A stretch of DNA of 64,000 nt from Bifidobacterium sp. ESL0784 (lineage in GTDB: Bacteria; Actinomycetota; Actinomycetes; Actinomycetales; Bifidobacteriaceae): the NCBI RefSeq assembly GCF_029433295.1, contig NZ_JAQTHV010000004.1, forward strand, positions 186,001 through 250,000. The letters run 5' to 3'. Every line of letters starts with the position of its first letter. Position 1 is the stretch's first letter. A program made the position numbers and the translations under genes. Under the pieces are notes generated by a model, which saw only the letters and a list, made by a program, of their open reading frames with translations, was not told the origin of the DNA and ran no database searches. Below are positions 37,973-47,134 of this stretch, piece after piece.

Positions 37973-39436
37973 ATGTTCACTATTCTCGATATGTTTAAGA
38001 TCGGCGTGGGCCCAAGCTCGTCGCATACGGTCGGCCCGATGGTGGCGGCTTCGAATTTTGTCGCCTCACTTGATGAACGTGGCATGCTGGGCCATGTTTC
38101 CAGGGTAAAGACCACGCTCTACGGCTCATTGTCGATGACGGGTCTTGGCCACGGCACCGACAGAGCCACGATGGCCGGGCTTGAGGGTGATGTGCCGGCC
38201 ACGGTCGACACGGAGCATCTGGCCGGCATCAGAGAAGAGTGTGAAAACACAGGAAGGCTCAATCTCGGCGGCAAACACAATATCAGGTTCGATTACGACA
38301 AGGACGTCATCTTCGAAAAATGGAAGATGCTCGCCGCGCATCCCAACGGCATGCGTTTCGAGGCTTTCGACGACAAGGCCGGGAAAATAGACGAACAGGT
38401 CTGGTACTCGATCGGTGGCGGGTTCGTGCGCAAGGGCCATGCTGACGATCTGATGATCGGCATCCATGAGAAGGCACCCAAAGGCACGACATTCGCCGAA
38501 GAGGCGAGCGTCGACAGCAGCAACGATTTTCCGCCTGAAGCCCCGTATCCTTTCGCTAGCGCTGGCGAACTGCTCGAGATATGCAAGCGCGAAGGCAAAA
38601 GCATCTCCGAAATCGTCTGGGCCAACGAGACGGCCACCCGAACGCCCAAGGAAATCAGGGAGGCGCTGCTCAATGTCTGGCGCCATATGGACGACTGTGT
38701 CAAAAACGGTTGCATGTCGACGCAGAAGGTATTGCCCGGAGGGCTCGAGGTGCCGCGGCGCGCTCCGAAGATCTATCGCGAGCTTTCCGGCAATTTCGAT
38801 ATCCTGTCCCATAATGTGCGCCGGCCGGCCGCCCTGCTGGAATCCTCGGAATGCACCTGGGTCGATCTTTTCGCGCTCGCAGTCAACGAGGAGAACGCTG
38901 GGGGAGGCCGCATCGTCACCGCGCCGACCAACGGCTCGGCTGGAATCATCCCGGCGGTGCTCGAATATTATTGGCATTTCGCCGGTTCCGCGGACGAGGA
39001 AGGCGTCATCCGTTTCCTTCTGGCTGCCGGGGCTGTCGGTTATCTTTTCAAACGTAACGCCTCGATTTCTGGGGCAGAGGTCGGCTGCCAGGGCGAGGTG
39101 GGTTCGGCGGCTTCGATGGCGGCGGCAGGGCTCTGCGAGGTCATGCAGGGCACTCCGAGCCAGGTCGAGAACGCCGCCGAAGTCGCCATGGAACACCACC
39201 TGGGCCTCACCTGCGACCCGGTGTCCGGCCTTGTCCAAATCCCCTGCATCGAACGTAACGCCATGGCCGCCAACACCGCCATCAACGCGGTGCGCATGGC
39301 CCTGTTGGGCAACGGACAGCACATGGTCAGCCTCGATCAGGTCATCAAGACGATGAAAGACACCGGTTCCGACATGATGTCCAAATACAAGGAGACCTCC
39401 GAGGGCGGCCTTGCCGTCAATGTTGTGGAATGCTGA
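37973..39436 (+). CDS. sdaA: L-serine dehydratase, iron-sulfur type, single chain
   Basis: Deaminates L-serine to pyruvate and ammonia using an oxygen-labile 4Fe-4S cluster. The 487-aa chain fuses the beta domain ([39 protein letters not shown]) and the alpha domain ([64 protein letters not shown]). The Cys residues that hold the cluster are present. The ATG at 37973 matches the family N-terminus. TAGAAT at 37960-37965 lies 7 nt upstream with no Shine-Dalgarno sequence, so the mRNA is probably leaderless. The 290 bases before it are AT-rich with no supported gene. Confidence 0.96.
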   Translation: MFTILDMFKIGVGPSSSHTVGPMVAASNFVASLDERGMLGHVSRVKTTLYGSLSMTGLGHGTDRATMAGLEGDVPATVDTEHLAGIREECENTGRLNLGGKHNIRFDYDKDVIFEKWKMLAAHPNGMRFEAFDDKAGKIDEQVWYSIGGGFVRKGHADDLMIGIHEKAPKGTTFAEEASVDSSNDFPPEAPYPFASAGELLEICKREGKSISEIVWANETATRTPKEIREALLNVWRHMDDCVKNGCMSTQKVLPGGLEVPRRAPKIYRELSGNFDILSHNVRRPAALLESSECTWVDLFALAVNEENAGGGRIVTAPTNGSAGIIPAVLEYYWHFAGSADEEGVIRFLLAAGAVGYLFKRNASISGAEVGCQGEVGSAASMAAAGLCEVMQGTPSQVENAAEVAMEHHLGLTCDPVSGLVQIPCIERNAMAANTAINAVRMALLGNGQHMVSLDQVIKTMKDTGSDMMSKYKETSEGGLAVNVVEC

Positions 39437-39583
39437 CAGCCGGCCAGCCGGTCCGGTTTTTCTTTTGCCTGACAATAATGACGACTTTCTCTGGTAGGTT
39501 TTGTGCGCTTTCGGAACATTGCCGAACATCGGGGTGCGTCAGTGCTAACCTAATGACATCGTAAACTACAAGGAGGCCTACGT

Positions 39584-39991
39584 ATGGCTACTAATATGCC
39601 TGAAGTGAATGCCGAATTCGGCGCGAAGCCGGTTATCGAGTTTCCCGACACTCCAGCGCCGGATGGTCTCAAGGCCGTCGAACTGGTCGAGGGCAATGGC
39701 CCGATGGTCCGTTCCGGCGACAATGTCACCGTGAATTATCACGGGGTTGTCTGGGGCAAGGACGAACCGTTCGATTCGAGTTTCGATCGCCATCAGCCTG
39801 CAAGCTTCGGCATCGGCGTCGGCCAGGTCATCAAAGGCTGGGACCGCACGGTTGTCGGACACAATGTCGGCTCGCGACTGGTGGTCTCGATTCCCCCGGA
39901 GTATGGCTATGGCAGGCAGGGCATGCCCCAGGCCGGCATAGGCGGTGACGACACGCTCGTGTTTGTCGTCGACATCATCTCCACGCGCTGA
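39584..39991 (+). CDS. FKBP-type peptidyl-prolyl isomerase
   Basis: A 135-aa cytosolic cis-trans prolyl isomerase. FKBP core: GPMVRSGDNVTVNYHGVVWG, EPFDSSFDRHQPASFGIGVGQVIKGWDRTVVGHNVGSRLVVSIPPEYGYG, including the Tyr, Phe, Asp, Val-Ile and Trp pocket residues, then DDTLVFVVDIIS. The start has AAGGAGG about 6 nt upstream. No signal peptide. It is followed by a short terminator and by greA. Confidence 0.95.
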   Translation: MATNMPEVNAEFGAKPVIEFPDTPAPDGLKAVELVEGNGPMVRSGDNVTVNYHGVVWGKDEPFDSSFDRHQPASFGIGVGQVIKGWDRTVVGHNVGSRLVVSIPPEYGYGRQGMPQAGIGGDDTLVFVVDIISTR

Positions 39992-40014
39992 AGCCCAACG
40001 GAATCGAATACGAT

Positions 40015-40034
40015 GACCGGCCAGCGTGCCGGTC
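40015..40034 (+). terminator. terminator after FKBP gene
   Basis: 7-bp GC stem GACCGGC/GCCGGTC, 6-nt loop, followed by TTATTTATTT. Confidence 0.7.
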
Positions 40035-40114
40035 TTATTTATTTGAACGGTCCGGTATCTGTCAGAAACCGGACCTGGACCGAAAACAAACCGATAACAA
40101 AGCAAGGAAGAATC

Positions 40115-40597
40115 ATGGCAGAGGAAGAAAAGACCATTCTGCTCACGCAGGAGGCCTATGACAAGCTTCAGAAGGAACTGGCCTACCGTCAGGGCGACTA
40201 TCGCGACGAGATCACCCAGCGTATCGCCACTGCCCGTGCTGAAGGCGACCTTTCCGAAAACGGCGGCTATCAGGCCGCCCGTGAAGAGCAGGGCAAGAAC
40301 GAGGGCCGCATCAATGAGCTCATTGTCAAACTGCGCAACACCAAGATTCTGAAGGCGCCGCCGGCCGGCAAGGTCGGCAACGGATCGTTGGTCACCTTGG
40401 AGCTCGCCGGCAAGGAAATGAACTACGTGCTCGGTTCGCGCGACATCGCCGTGGCCACCGACTATGACGTCATCAGCCCCGAATCGCCGATTGGCGCGGC
40501 CATCATGGGCGCCAAGAAGGGCGACGAAGTCTCGTACAAGGCCCCGAACGGCCGCGAGATCAAGGTGAAGATCAAGGACGCCAAGCCGATGAAGTAA
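40115..40597 (+). CDS. greA: transcription elongation factor GreA
   Basis: Stimulates transcript cleavage by backtracked RNA polymerase; 160 aa. N-terminal coiled coil LTQEAYDKLQKELAYRQGDYRDEITQRIATARAEGDLSENGGYQAAREEQ carries the acidic tip (the Asp and Glu of EGDLSEN) that enters the polymerase channel. The C-terminal FKBP-like domain ends in PNGREIKVKIKDAKPM. The ATG at 40115 has AAGGAAG upstream; an ORF start at 40013 would add an unrelated extension over the FKBP terminator. Confidence 0.97.
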   Translation: MAEEEKTILLTQEAYDKLQKELAYRQGDYRDEITQRIATARAEGDLSENGGYQAAREEQGKNEGRINELIVKLRNTKILKAPPAGKVGNGSLVTLELAGKEMNYVLGSRDIAVATDYDVISPESPIGAAIMGAKKGDEVSYKAPNGREIKVKIKDAKPMK

Positions 40598-40627
40598 GGC
40601 TGCCTGGCCGCTTTATAATTATATGAC

Positions 40628-40681
40628 AAATATGAAAAGGTTCGAATCCGTGAAAAAGCGGATTCGAACCTTTTCATATTT
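40628..40681. terminator. bidirectional terminator between greA and hlyIII
   Basis: Perfect 23-bp arms (40628-40650 and 40659-40681, core AAAAGGTTCGAATCCG) with an 8-nt loop TGAAAAAG. A/T-rich ends supply U-tracts for both convergent transcripts. Confidence 0.92.
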
Positions 40682-40773
40682 AATCCGGCAAAGCCTGTGA
40701 CGGTAAACGTTATTGGAGGATTTTGCCAGCGTGTCAACCTTGTATATAAAACGTCTGTTCGGAAGTTCCGGGA

Positions 40774-41787
40774 TCACCACAGATTGACTATGACCATGTA
40801 GATAGCCACCATATGGCAGGCGTAACCCGCCACCGTGCCCAGGTGGAAGATCTCGTGGAAGCCGAAGACACGCGGCCACGGGTCGGGCTTGCGCAGTGCG
40901 TAGACGATGGCGCCGGCAATATAGCAGGCGCCGCCGGCCGCCAGCAGCACCACGACGGCGGGGCCGGCGTATGGTGAGAACCAGAAGAGGTCGAGGAAAG
41001 CCACTCCGGAGACGCCGAAGACGATATAGACCGCGGTGTACAGCCAACGCGGGGCGTTGATCCAGATGACATGAATCAGCAGCGCTACCAGCGTGCAGGC
41101 CCACATGCCGCCGATCACCCCGTTGCGCCAGTTGGGCGTCAGTGCGAACGAGACTGGCGTATAGGTGCCCGCGATCAAAAGGAAGATGTTCATATGGTCG
41201 ATGCGGCGCAGGATGTCCGTGGTCTTGGCCGACCAGTCGCCAAGGTGATAGGCGGCTGAATTGGTGAACAGGATCAGCGAGCAGACCATGAAGACCGCGC
41301 ACGCCCATTTCAGCCCCGTGCCCTTGGCCAGGCAGATGAGCACGATGCCTGCCGCCAACGCAAATGGTGCGGCAACCGCATGAATCCACCCGCGCAGCAG
41401 CGGTTTCGGGCGGCCGTGCACATCGAGGCGGACCTTGCGTCCGGGCATGGGCGGGGGAGTGATGCCGAGTGCTTCGGCGGCCTTGACCTCACCGCGAGCG
41501 ACGACATATGCCGCGCGCTCTTCTGCTTTGCGGTGAATGGTGTCGGCTTTGCTGTGCGCCTGGGTGCGAATGGCTTCGGCTTTCGCTTCCATGGCCTGTT
41601 GTTGCGCTTTGGTGACGTTCATCTTGATGGCATGAGGATCTGCCGTCGTTGGTGTTGAGGCACGGGTGGCTGCATCCTGTTGCATTTTGTTGATGCCGTC
41701 CGCTGTGCCACTTTTCGTTTTGGCATCATGATGCAGATTGATGGCTATGGTGCCGTCTGCCCAGTTATTGACGGACTTCTTGGACAT
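40774..41787 (-). CDS. hemolysin III family (PAQR-like) membrane protein with N-terminal extension
   Basis: A 337-aa membrane protein. The C-terminal ~220 residues are a seven-helix HlyIII/YqfA/PAQR domain with the metal-site residues SAAYHLGDWS, RRIDHMNIFLLIAGTYTPV, and the late HEIFHLGTVAGYACHM. Family members are implicated in membrane homeostasis rather than proven haemolysis. Residues 1-115 form an unusual polar extension with an Ala/Lys/Glu-rich helix (KAQQQAMEAKAEAIRTQAHSK) not found in standard ~215-aa homologues. GGAGGG precedes the ATG. Two tandem TTACG-N4-CGTAA dyads lie 75-103 nt upstream. Confidence 0.88.
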   Translation of the reverse strand: MSKKSVNNWADGTIAINLHHDAKTKSGTADGINKMQQDAATRASTPTTADPHAIKMNVTKAQQQAMEAKAEAIRTQAHSKADTIHRKAEERAAYVVARGEVKAAEALGITPPPMPGRKVRLDVHGRPKPLLRGWIHAVAAPFALAAGIVLICLAKGTGLKWACAVFMVCSLILFTNSAAYHLGDWSAKTTDILRRIDHMNIFLLIAGTYTPVSFALTPNWRNGVIGGMWACTLVALLIHVIWINAPRWLYTAVYIVFGVSGVAFLDLFWFSPYAGPAVVVLLAAGGACYIAGAIVYALRKPDPWPRVFGFHEIFHLGTVAGYACHMVAIYMVIVNLW

Positions 41788-41860
41788 GGTCCCTCCAGAG
41801 TCTCAAATGCCCTTTCATCGGTTCGAGACGTCGCAAAAAGCGCTACAAAACGATGCTTGC

Positions 41861-41889
41861 TTACGCCAACGTAACTTACGTCATCGTAA
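41861..41889. promoter_or_regulatory. tandem dyads TTACG-N4-CGTAA (operator candidate)
   Basis: TTACG-CCAA-CGTAA (41861-41874) and TTACG-TCAT-CGTAA (41876-41889) stand one base apart, centre-to-centre 15 bp, in the divergent hlyIII/pdtaS region. Arms are identical and spacers differ, as expected for two copies of one protein site. Confidence 0.6.
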
Positions 41890-41958
41890 CCTATGTTGAT
41901 GACATATTTTCTTGGGACGGGCAACACTCGTGAAACCGTCTCATAGTATCATTGAAAC

Positions 41959-43458
41959 ATGGCTGATTTTGATGAGATTCTCGCCGCGCAGTCCGATTTC
42001 GACGCCGGCGATCGTGAGTGGCTTCATTTGTTGGTGGCGGACTGGCAGGTTATCGCCGACTTGAGTTTCGCGGACCTGCTTCTGGTGCTTCGTCGTGACG
42101 ATGGCAAATACATCGTCGCCGAACAGTGCCGTCCATCCACCGTGATGACGATGCGCAGCGACGACGCCGTCGGCGATGAGGTCCCTGAAAATCTCGTCGA
42201 TGAGATTGACACCGCGATGAACGCCAATGGCGTTCTGCATACCACGACGTTGCACCAGGTCGGCAAATCAAGCGTGTGCAACGTCTATGCGCCGGTGCGC
42301 TGCGGCAACAAAACACTAGGCGTGGTGGTGCGGGAGACGAATATGTCGACCCGCGAATCCAACGGCCGCTACGAATCCGAGAGCATCAACGCCGGCAAGA
42401 TGCTTTTCGAGATGATTCCCCGTGGCCAATTCCCCTATCACGATGCGCTGATGAGTCAGCAGCACAATGCCAGGGTCTCGGATGGTTTTATCATCCTCGG
42501 TCCCACAGGCATCGTCAAGTATGCCGCTCCCAACGCCATCAGCTGTTTCCGAAGGCTTGGCGCCATCACCCAAATGGAAGGACACTACCTGAGCGAAATA
42601 GGAACGCAACTGCTCCACTCCAACGATCCGGTCCCTGAGACCCTGCCGCTGGTCCTGAGCGGCAAAGCGGCCGCCGACTGTGAGCTCGATGCCAACAACT
42701 CCATGGTGTCGATGCATTCGCTGCCGCTTTATAACGAAACAGGACGTGCCGGCGCCATCGTGCTGTGCCGCGATGTCACCGAACTGCGCCGCCGTGAACA
42801 GGAACTGCAAACGAAGGACGCCACAATCTCCGAAATCCACCACAGGGTAAAGAACAATCTCCAGACAGTGTCTGCATTGCTCCGCCTGCAGGCGCGAAAG
42901 ACGAAATCGCAGGAGGTGAAGACTGAACTCAAGGAGGCGCAACGGCGTATCCAGACCATCGCCACCGTCCACGAGGGCCTGAGTCAGACAGTCAACGAGA
43001 TCGTCGACTATGACGCCGTGATCTCCAATCTTCTGAAGATGAGCGTCGACCTAGCCACGATGGACGATCAGAACATCCACATCCGCTACATCGGCAAATT
43101 CGGCATGATGCCGGCACAGGACGCCACCCCGCTTTCCTTGGTACTGACCGAGCTCATCACCAATGCCGTGGAGCACGGTTTTGAAGGCCGCAAGGAAGGC
43201 AACATCACCATCTCCGTAGGTCGTAGCGGCAACCACCTGAACGTTGTCGTAGAAGATGACGGCTCCGGCCTGGCCGCGGAGGAAGACAACGGCATGGCCC
43301 GTTCCTCCGGCTCGGGTCTCGGCACGCAGATCATCAACACGTTCGTCACCAACGACTTCAACGGCACCGTGCGCTGGGACGAACGCCACGGTGGCGGCAC
43401 ACGGGTCACTCTTGACATCAACCTGCGTGCGGCGCAGGAAAGCGACGAGCTGGAGTAG
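41959..43458 (+). CDS. pdtaS: sensor histidine kinase PdtaS (HisKA_2 family)
   Basis: Soluble cytosolic sensor kinase, 499 aa, of the PdtaS type that phosphorylates an ANTAR-domain regulator (PdtaR) acting on RNA. An N-terminal GAF-like domain (about 1-150; DLSFADLLLVLRRDDGKYIVAEQCRP, CGNKTLGVVVRET) is followed by a PAS domain (about 160-285). HisKA_2 has EIHHRVKNNLQTVSALLRLQ (phosphoacceptor within His294-His295), and the HATPase has PLSLVLTELITNAVEHGF and GSGLGTQIINTFV. No membrane helix. TATCAT at 41947-41952 ends 6 nt before the ATG and there is no Shine-Dalgarno sequence, so a leaderless start is likely. It converges on a whiB gene, the same pairing as Rv3220c/Rv3219 in Mycobacterium tuberculosis. 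The partner PdtaR is not in the window. Confidence 0.92.
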   Translation: MADFDEILAAQSDFDAGDREWLHLLVADWQVIADLSFADLLLVLRRDDGKYIVAEQCRPSTVMTMRSDDAVGDEVPENLVDEIDTAMNANGVLHTTTLHQVGKSSVCNVYAPVRCGNKTLGVVVRETNMSTRESNGRYESESINAGKMLFEMIPRGQFPYHDALMSQQHNARVSDGFIILGPTGIVKYAAPNAISCFRRLGAITQMEGHYLSEIGTQLLHSNDPVPETLPLVLSGKAAADCELDANNSMVSMHSLPLYNETGRAGAIVLCRDVTELRRREQELQTKDATISEIHHRVKNNLQTVSALLRLQARKTKSQEVKTELKEAQRRIQTIATVHEGLSQTVNEIVDYDAVISNLLKMSVDLATMDDQNIHIRYIGKFGMMPAQDATPLSLVLTELITNAVEHGFEGRKEGNITISVGRSGNHLNVVVEDDGSGLAAEEDNGMARSSGSGLGTQIINTFVTNDFNGTVRWDERHGGGTRVTLDINLRAAQESDELE

Positions 43459-43536
43459 CGTGTGCGCCCGCGGCATTCGGTGTGTTTGATTTCCTGATAT
43501 TCGGTGGAATCCGCTACACACCGCGATTTTGCATAT

Positions 43537-43578
43537 AAAAGTTCCCTTCCGGTTGTGATAATCCGGAAGGGAACTTTT
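43537..43578. terminator. bidirectional terminator between pdtaS and whiB
   Basis: Perfect 16-bp stem AAAAGTTCCCTTCCGG/CCGGAAGGGAACTTTT with a 10-nt loop. A-tract on the left and T-tract on the right serve both directions. Confidence 0.92.
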
Positions 43579-43635
43579 TAAAAAAGAAACTTATCAATGA
43601 TTACGCGTACCAGCGATGCGCACGATCAAGCGAGT

Positions 43636-43914
43636 TCAGACCTGCATCTGCATGTTCTGGCTACGGCGGGCACGCATGGCGCGGCGCTTCAGGGCGCGAC
43701 GCTCATCCTCGCTCAAGCCTCCCCAGACGCCATAGTCCTGGTTGGTGTCGAGCGCGCACTTGAGGCACGCATCAATGACCTTGCAGGTGCGGCAGATGGC
43801 CTTGGCCTCCTCGATCTGCTGATAGGCGGCGCCGGTATTGCCGACGGGGAAGAAAAGTTCAGGGTCCTTGTCGCGGCATGCCGCCTTGGCCCGCCAATCA
43901 AAAGCATTACTCAT
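43636..43914 (-). CDS. whiB1: WhiB-family iron-sulfur transcription factor (WhiB1-like)
   Basis: A 92-aa Wbl protein that holds a 4Fe-4S cluster and partners sigma factor region 4. Cysteines Cys13, Cys41, Cys44 and Cys50 give the C-Xn-C-X2-C-X5-C pattern (AACRDKDPELFFPVG, AICRTCKVIDAC). The GVWGG turn and the basic tail SEDERRALKRRAMRARR follow. It is closer to WhiB1 than to other Wbl types because of DPELFFPVGN and SEDERRALKRR. The ATG at 43914 fits the family; upstream AGGAAGG is about 12 nt away, which is longer than normal. WhiB1 homologues respond to nitric oxide; that is family knowledge, not seen here. Confidence 0.94.
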   Translation of the reverse strand: MSNAFDWRAKAACRDKDPELFFPVGNTGAAYQQIEEAKAICRTCKVIDACLKCALDTNQDYGVWGGLSEDERRALKRRAMRARRSQNMQMQV

Positions 43915-44125
43915 AGAAGCAAACGACCTTCCTAGTTGTCCTCGACTGCATTCCACTACTTAGATAATCACGAAAATCACAATTTTTCAAGGGATTTTGC
44001 CAGAAAAATAGCTTAAATTATTTTTCTTTGCCATGAACGTGGCCATTTTCGACAAATCTGACAAAGTACGTATCACGAATTTGTCGTTGCGGCGTTGTCG
44101 AAATCCTGCCGACCCGAGTCTGCGA

Positions 44126-45448
44126 TCATTGGGATATCGTGCCGGCCAGCGTGCCCACCGTTCCAGGGGCGTGCGAGCCGGACGAAAGCTGTTCGAAGAG
44201 CTCCAGGTTCTTGGTGTCGTCCAGCAGGACGGTGGAGCCGACGCCGCGCACATAGTGATTGGGGTCGGTCCAGTAGACCGAGCCGGAGACGCCTTGCTTG
44301 CCTGTGGCGGCTTTGAATGCCATGGCCATCGACAAGAGCGTCAGCGGGTTGGTCTTCTTGTCGACCTCGATGGAGGAGAGGGCGGCTTTGACGACCTTTT
44401 GGGCCTTCGCCGGGCTCTTCACGGTGTCGCCCGACGAGGCCTTGCTCATGATGGCGCCAATGACCTGACGCTGCCGTTCCGCACGGCCGAAATCGCCCTT
44501 CGGGTCGGAATAACGCATACGGGAGAAAGCCAGTGCTGTGGTCCCGTCTACGGTGTGGCAACCGGCCTGCCAGTTGAGTCCGGAGAGATTGTCGTTGACC
44601 GTCCTGTCGTAGCAAAGGTTGACACCGCCCAAGGCATCGACCACACGGGTCAGCCCGTTGAACTTGATTTCGGCGACATGGTCGATTTTCTGGCCGGTGA
44701 TGTCCTCGACCTCTCCGGTGAGTGTTTTCTTGCTCTGTGTCTCAGCCACGGCGTTGATTTTCATGCTGTTCCCGTTGACCTTGACCAGCGAATCGCGAGG
44801 GATCGAGATGAGCGAGGAATTGCCGTGCGAGGGCTTGGTCAACACCAGCATGGTGTCGGTTCGGAAGCCGGGAGTGTCGTCGGCGCTGCCGCCGACGCCC
44901 GAATCGTCGCGTTCGTCGGAGCCGAGCACCAGCCAGGACGTGCCGTTGGTATCGGCCTTGTCGGTGAGCCAATCGGTCTTGTCAAGCTGTGAATTGGCCC
45001 AGTTCCAGCAGCCGAAGAGCACCAGAACGATGACCAGGATGATGGCTAGAAGGATGGTGAGCAACCAGTGGCGTTTTTTGTGGGGTTTGGCAGCCTCGTT
45101 GCCAAACCCCGATGGCTGCGCACGGTTCGGACGTTGCGGCGGCATCACAGCGCCGCCATATGCGTGTGAGGAATTGCGGGAAGTGGATGAACGCGGTGAT
45201 GAAGTGACACGTGAGGAACCCGTACTTTGACGTGGTGCACGAGCCTGGGCCGCAATTGGTGCAGCCGGTTCTTGGATCGGCTGACGGCTGGCCGCTCTTT
45301 TACGCGGTTTGACCGGTGAAAAGGCCGGTGGAATCTGTGATTCGTTTGGGACGGGCATGCGACCGGTATCCGGACGCTTTCGCGCCCCTGCCGGTATGAA
45401 GCTGGGTGGGGTACCTTGAGCGTCGTATCCATCTGACTGCTTGACCAT
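44126..45448 (-). CDS. LytR-CpsA-Psr (LCP) family protein
   Basis: Membrane-anchored phosphotransferase that attaches glycopolymers from lipid carriers to peptidoglycan. 440 aa: a long Pro/Arg/Ser-rich cytoplasmic N-terminus (about 125 residues), one helix (LLTILLAIILVIVLVLFGCW, ~130-150), then the LCP domain. Motifs include NGTSWLVLGSDERDD, PGFRTDTMLVLTKP, SLISIPRDSLVKV, KINAVAE, GQKIDHVAEIKFNGLTRVVDALGGV and ALAFSRMRYSDPKGDFGRAERQRQV, with the Arg and Asp residues that bind pyrophosphate. GGGAGG lies 4 nt before the ATG. A second LCP gene follows upstream on the same strand. Confidence 0.95.
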   Translation of the reverse strand: MVKQSDGYDAQGTPPSFIPAGARKRPDTGRMPVPNESQIPPAFSPVKPRKRAASRQPIQEPAAPIAAQARAPRQSTGSSRVTSSPRSSTSRNSSHAYGGAVMPPQRPNRAQPSGFGNEAAKPHKKRHWLLTILLAIILVIVLVLFGCWNWANSQLDKTDWLTDKADTNGTSWLVLGSDERDDSGVGGSADDTPGFRTDTMLVLTKPSHGNSSLISIPRDSLVKVNGNSMKINAVAETQSKKTLTGEVEDITGQKIDHVAEIKFNGLTRVVDALGGVNLCYDRTVNDNLSGLNWQAGCHTVDGTTALAFSRMRYSDPKGDFGRAERQRQVIGAIMSKASSGDTVKSPAKAQKVVKAALSSIEVDKKTNPLTLLSMAMAFKAATGKQGVSGSVYWTDPNHYVRGVGSTVLLDDTKNLELFEQLSSGSHAPGTVGTLAGTISQ

Positions 45449-45518
45449 ATACCCTCCCGAAAGCTAAAAGCAGTTACTACTTTTACTCGCGGGAAGGTGT
45501 AGAGAGTGGAAGATTGCC

Positions 45519-46901
45519 CTACTTCTGCGCAGGAACCGCACATACGGTCGCGTTGAGGTACTGATTGGCCACACCCATGTACTGGCCGGTGTTCGGGTCG
45601 CGGATCATGCCGTTCTTCCTGTCGACGGTTCCCCCGGTGATGGGGTCGATGAGTCTGCCGTCGGAGGTCGTGATAAGGCCGGTGGCGGGATCGGGCGTGC
45701 CTTGTTGTTGTTGCTGTGTGCCGTTGGAGTTCTGGCTTTGGTTTCTGTTGCCCTGGCTCTGGCCAGATGTGCTTTGTGTGGGCATGTCCTGTTGGGTCAG
45801 CGGCTTGTATTCGCGTAACGTGCTCCAGGTGTCATCGGCATCGCTGGCCCAGACCACACGGTTGTTCGGGTCGGTGGGTGCCGGGACGACCGGGATGGTG
45901 CGTGCATAGACGTGGTCGGGTTTGAGGCTGTGCAGGCTCAATGCAAGCCCAGCCAGTGTGGTGGCGTTGGAAAGGCCGCTGGAAATGCTCAGGGATTTCA
46001 AAGCTTCGTTTGCCAGGCGATACAGCTGTGCGCTGTTGGTCAAGAGGTTCTTCGACAAGGCCTCGGTGAGTATTTCCTTGACCAGGTACTGCTGGCGGGC
46101 CGCACGCATGATGTCGCTGCCGTCAGTGCCGGTTCCGTGGCGCATGCGGGCGTATTCCGTGGCCTGCGTGCCGTTAAGATGTTGGAGGCCTTGTTTCAGG
46201 TCAAGTCCGGTGTAATCATCCTTCGTGTCGGTCGGCAGGCACACGTTGACGCCGCCGATGGCGTTGATCATGCCTTGAAGCCCTTGGAAATCGACGACGA
46301 TGAAATGCTCGAGCTTGAGGCCGGTCAAGGAATTGACTGCGTTCATGGTGCAGCTCGCGGCGCTGGCGAGGTCGCCGCCCACGTTCCAGCCGGTGGCGAA
46401 GATGGAATTGAACATCACGTTGTGGCGTGCAGGGACCACGCCCTTGGTGGTCTGGCAGCTCGGAGCGTTGACCAAGGAGTCGCGGGGAATGGAGACCAGA
46501 TTGATATAGGAACGGTCTGCGCTGATCTGCACCACCATGGAGGTGTCGGCGTTGTGCTCGCCGTCATCGTGGGTCCCGCCGAGGGAGGCATTGTCTCCGC
46601 CATCACGGGTGTCCTGTCCCAAAACGAGGAATTCAATGGGTTTGCCCGCATTCGGGTCGACGAGTTTTTCTTCTTTGCCGTCTGGCTGGATGATGGGTTT
46701 GATCGGTGTGGGCGCGATGGCCAATGTGAATGCGGCGACGCCTACTGCGGTGGAGACGAATACGAAAACGGCCACCACGGTCATAACGATGGCGCTGCGA
46801 AGCCGGTGACGGACGATATAGGCGGTACCGTGCATGGGCTTGGGGGAGTGCCATCCACCGAGGTTGGGTATCTTGAGGTCTTTGATACGGTGTGAAGCCA
46901 T
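45519..46901 (-). CDS. second LytR-CpsA-Psr (LCP) family protein
   Basis: Paralogue of the next LCP gene, 460 aa. Short cytoplasmic N-terminus, membrane helix (VMTVVAVFVFVSTAVGVAAF, ~39-58), and an LCP domain from about residue 88. Motifs: FLVLGQDTRDGGD, DGEHNADTSMVVQI, YINLVSIPRDSLV, KLEHFIVVDFQGLQGMINAIGGVNVC and ATEYARMRHGTGTDGSDIMRAARQQYLV. The tail contains an Asn/Gln-rich linker and a repeat-like DPATGLITTSDGRLIDPITGG segment that may bind the wall. GAAAGG precedes the ATG. It lies 70 bases from the other LCP gene and is probably co-transcribed with it. Confidence 0.95.
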   Translation of the reverse strand: MASHRIKDLKIPNLGGWHSPKPMHGTAYIVRHRLRSAIVMTVVAVFVFVSTAVGVAAFTLAIAPTPIKPIIQPDGKEEKLVDPNAGKPIEFLVLGQDTRDGGDNASLGGTHDDGEHNADTSMVVQISADRSYINLVSIPRDSLVNAPSCQTTKGVVPARHNVMFNSIFATGWNVGGDLASAASCTMNAVNSLTGLKLEHFIVVDFQGLQGMINAIGGVNVCLPTDTKDDYTGLDLKQGLQHLNGTQATEYARMRHGTGTDGSDIMRAARQQYLVKEILTEALSKNLLTNSAQLYRLANEALKSLSISSGLSNATTLAGLALSLHSLKPDHVYARTIPVVPAPTDPNNRVVWASDADDTWSTLREYKPLTQQDMPTQSTSGQSQGNRNQSQNSNGTQQQQQGTPDPATGLITTSDGRLIDPITGGTVDRKNGMIRDPNTGQYMGVANQYLNATVCAVPAQK

Positions 46902-46968
46902 ATCTTGCCTTTCTGTTTACCCGCCCAGCCAAAGCTCAAAGGCCGCTACGGGACTACCATTCACTATT

Positions 46969-46994
46969 CCTAGAGGGCATTGTATGCCTAGAGG
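46969..46994. repeat. paired CCTAGAGG repeats in LCP/glycosyltransferase divergent promoter
   Basis: CCTAGAGG occurs at 46969-46976 and 46987-46994, 18 bp apart, and the stretch between contains GGCAT-TGT-ATGCC. It lies 68-93 nt upstream of the second LCP gene and 141 nt before the glycosyltransferase start. Confidence 0.3.
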
Positions 46995-47134
46995 TTGAAT
47001 TTTTCCTGAAAATCTGATGTAAAAGCCGCATAGGGCATGGATAATTATTATACATAAGGCTGGATATTGCCGCGAATTCTTCGGTGTCGATTTCCCTCGG
47101 CGCACTAGCGAGGCCTTCGTCTACACTGGTGAGC

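Noticed and set aside
44002..44027. A/T hairpin AGAAAAAT/ATTTTTCT after the first LCP gene as a terminator
   Set aside because: Only A-T pairs with a 10-nt loop, so it would be weak; I could not support it as a terminator.
45912..46895. 327-codon open frame opposite the second LCP gene, and a 319-codon one opposite the first (44033-44992)
   Set aside because: Both lie antisense to LCP genes with clear motifs; no independent evidence.
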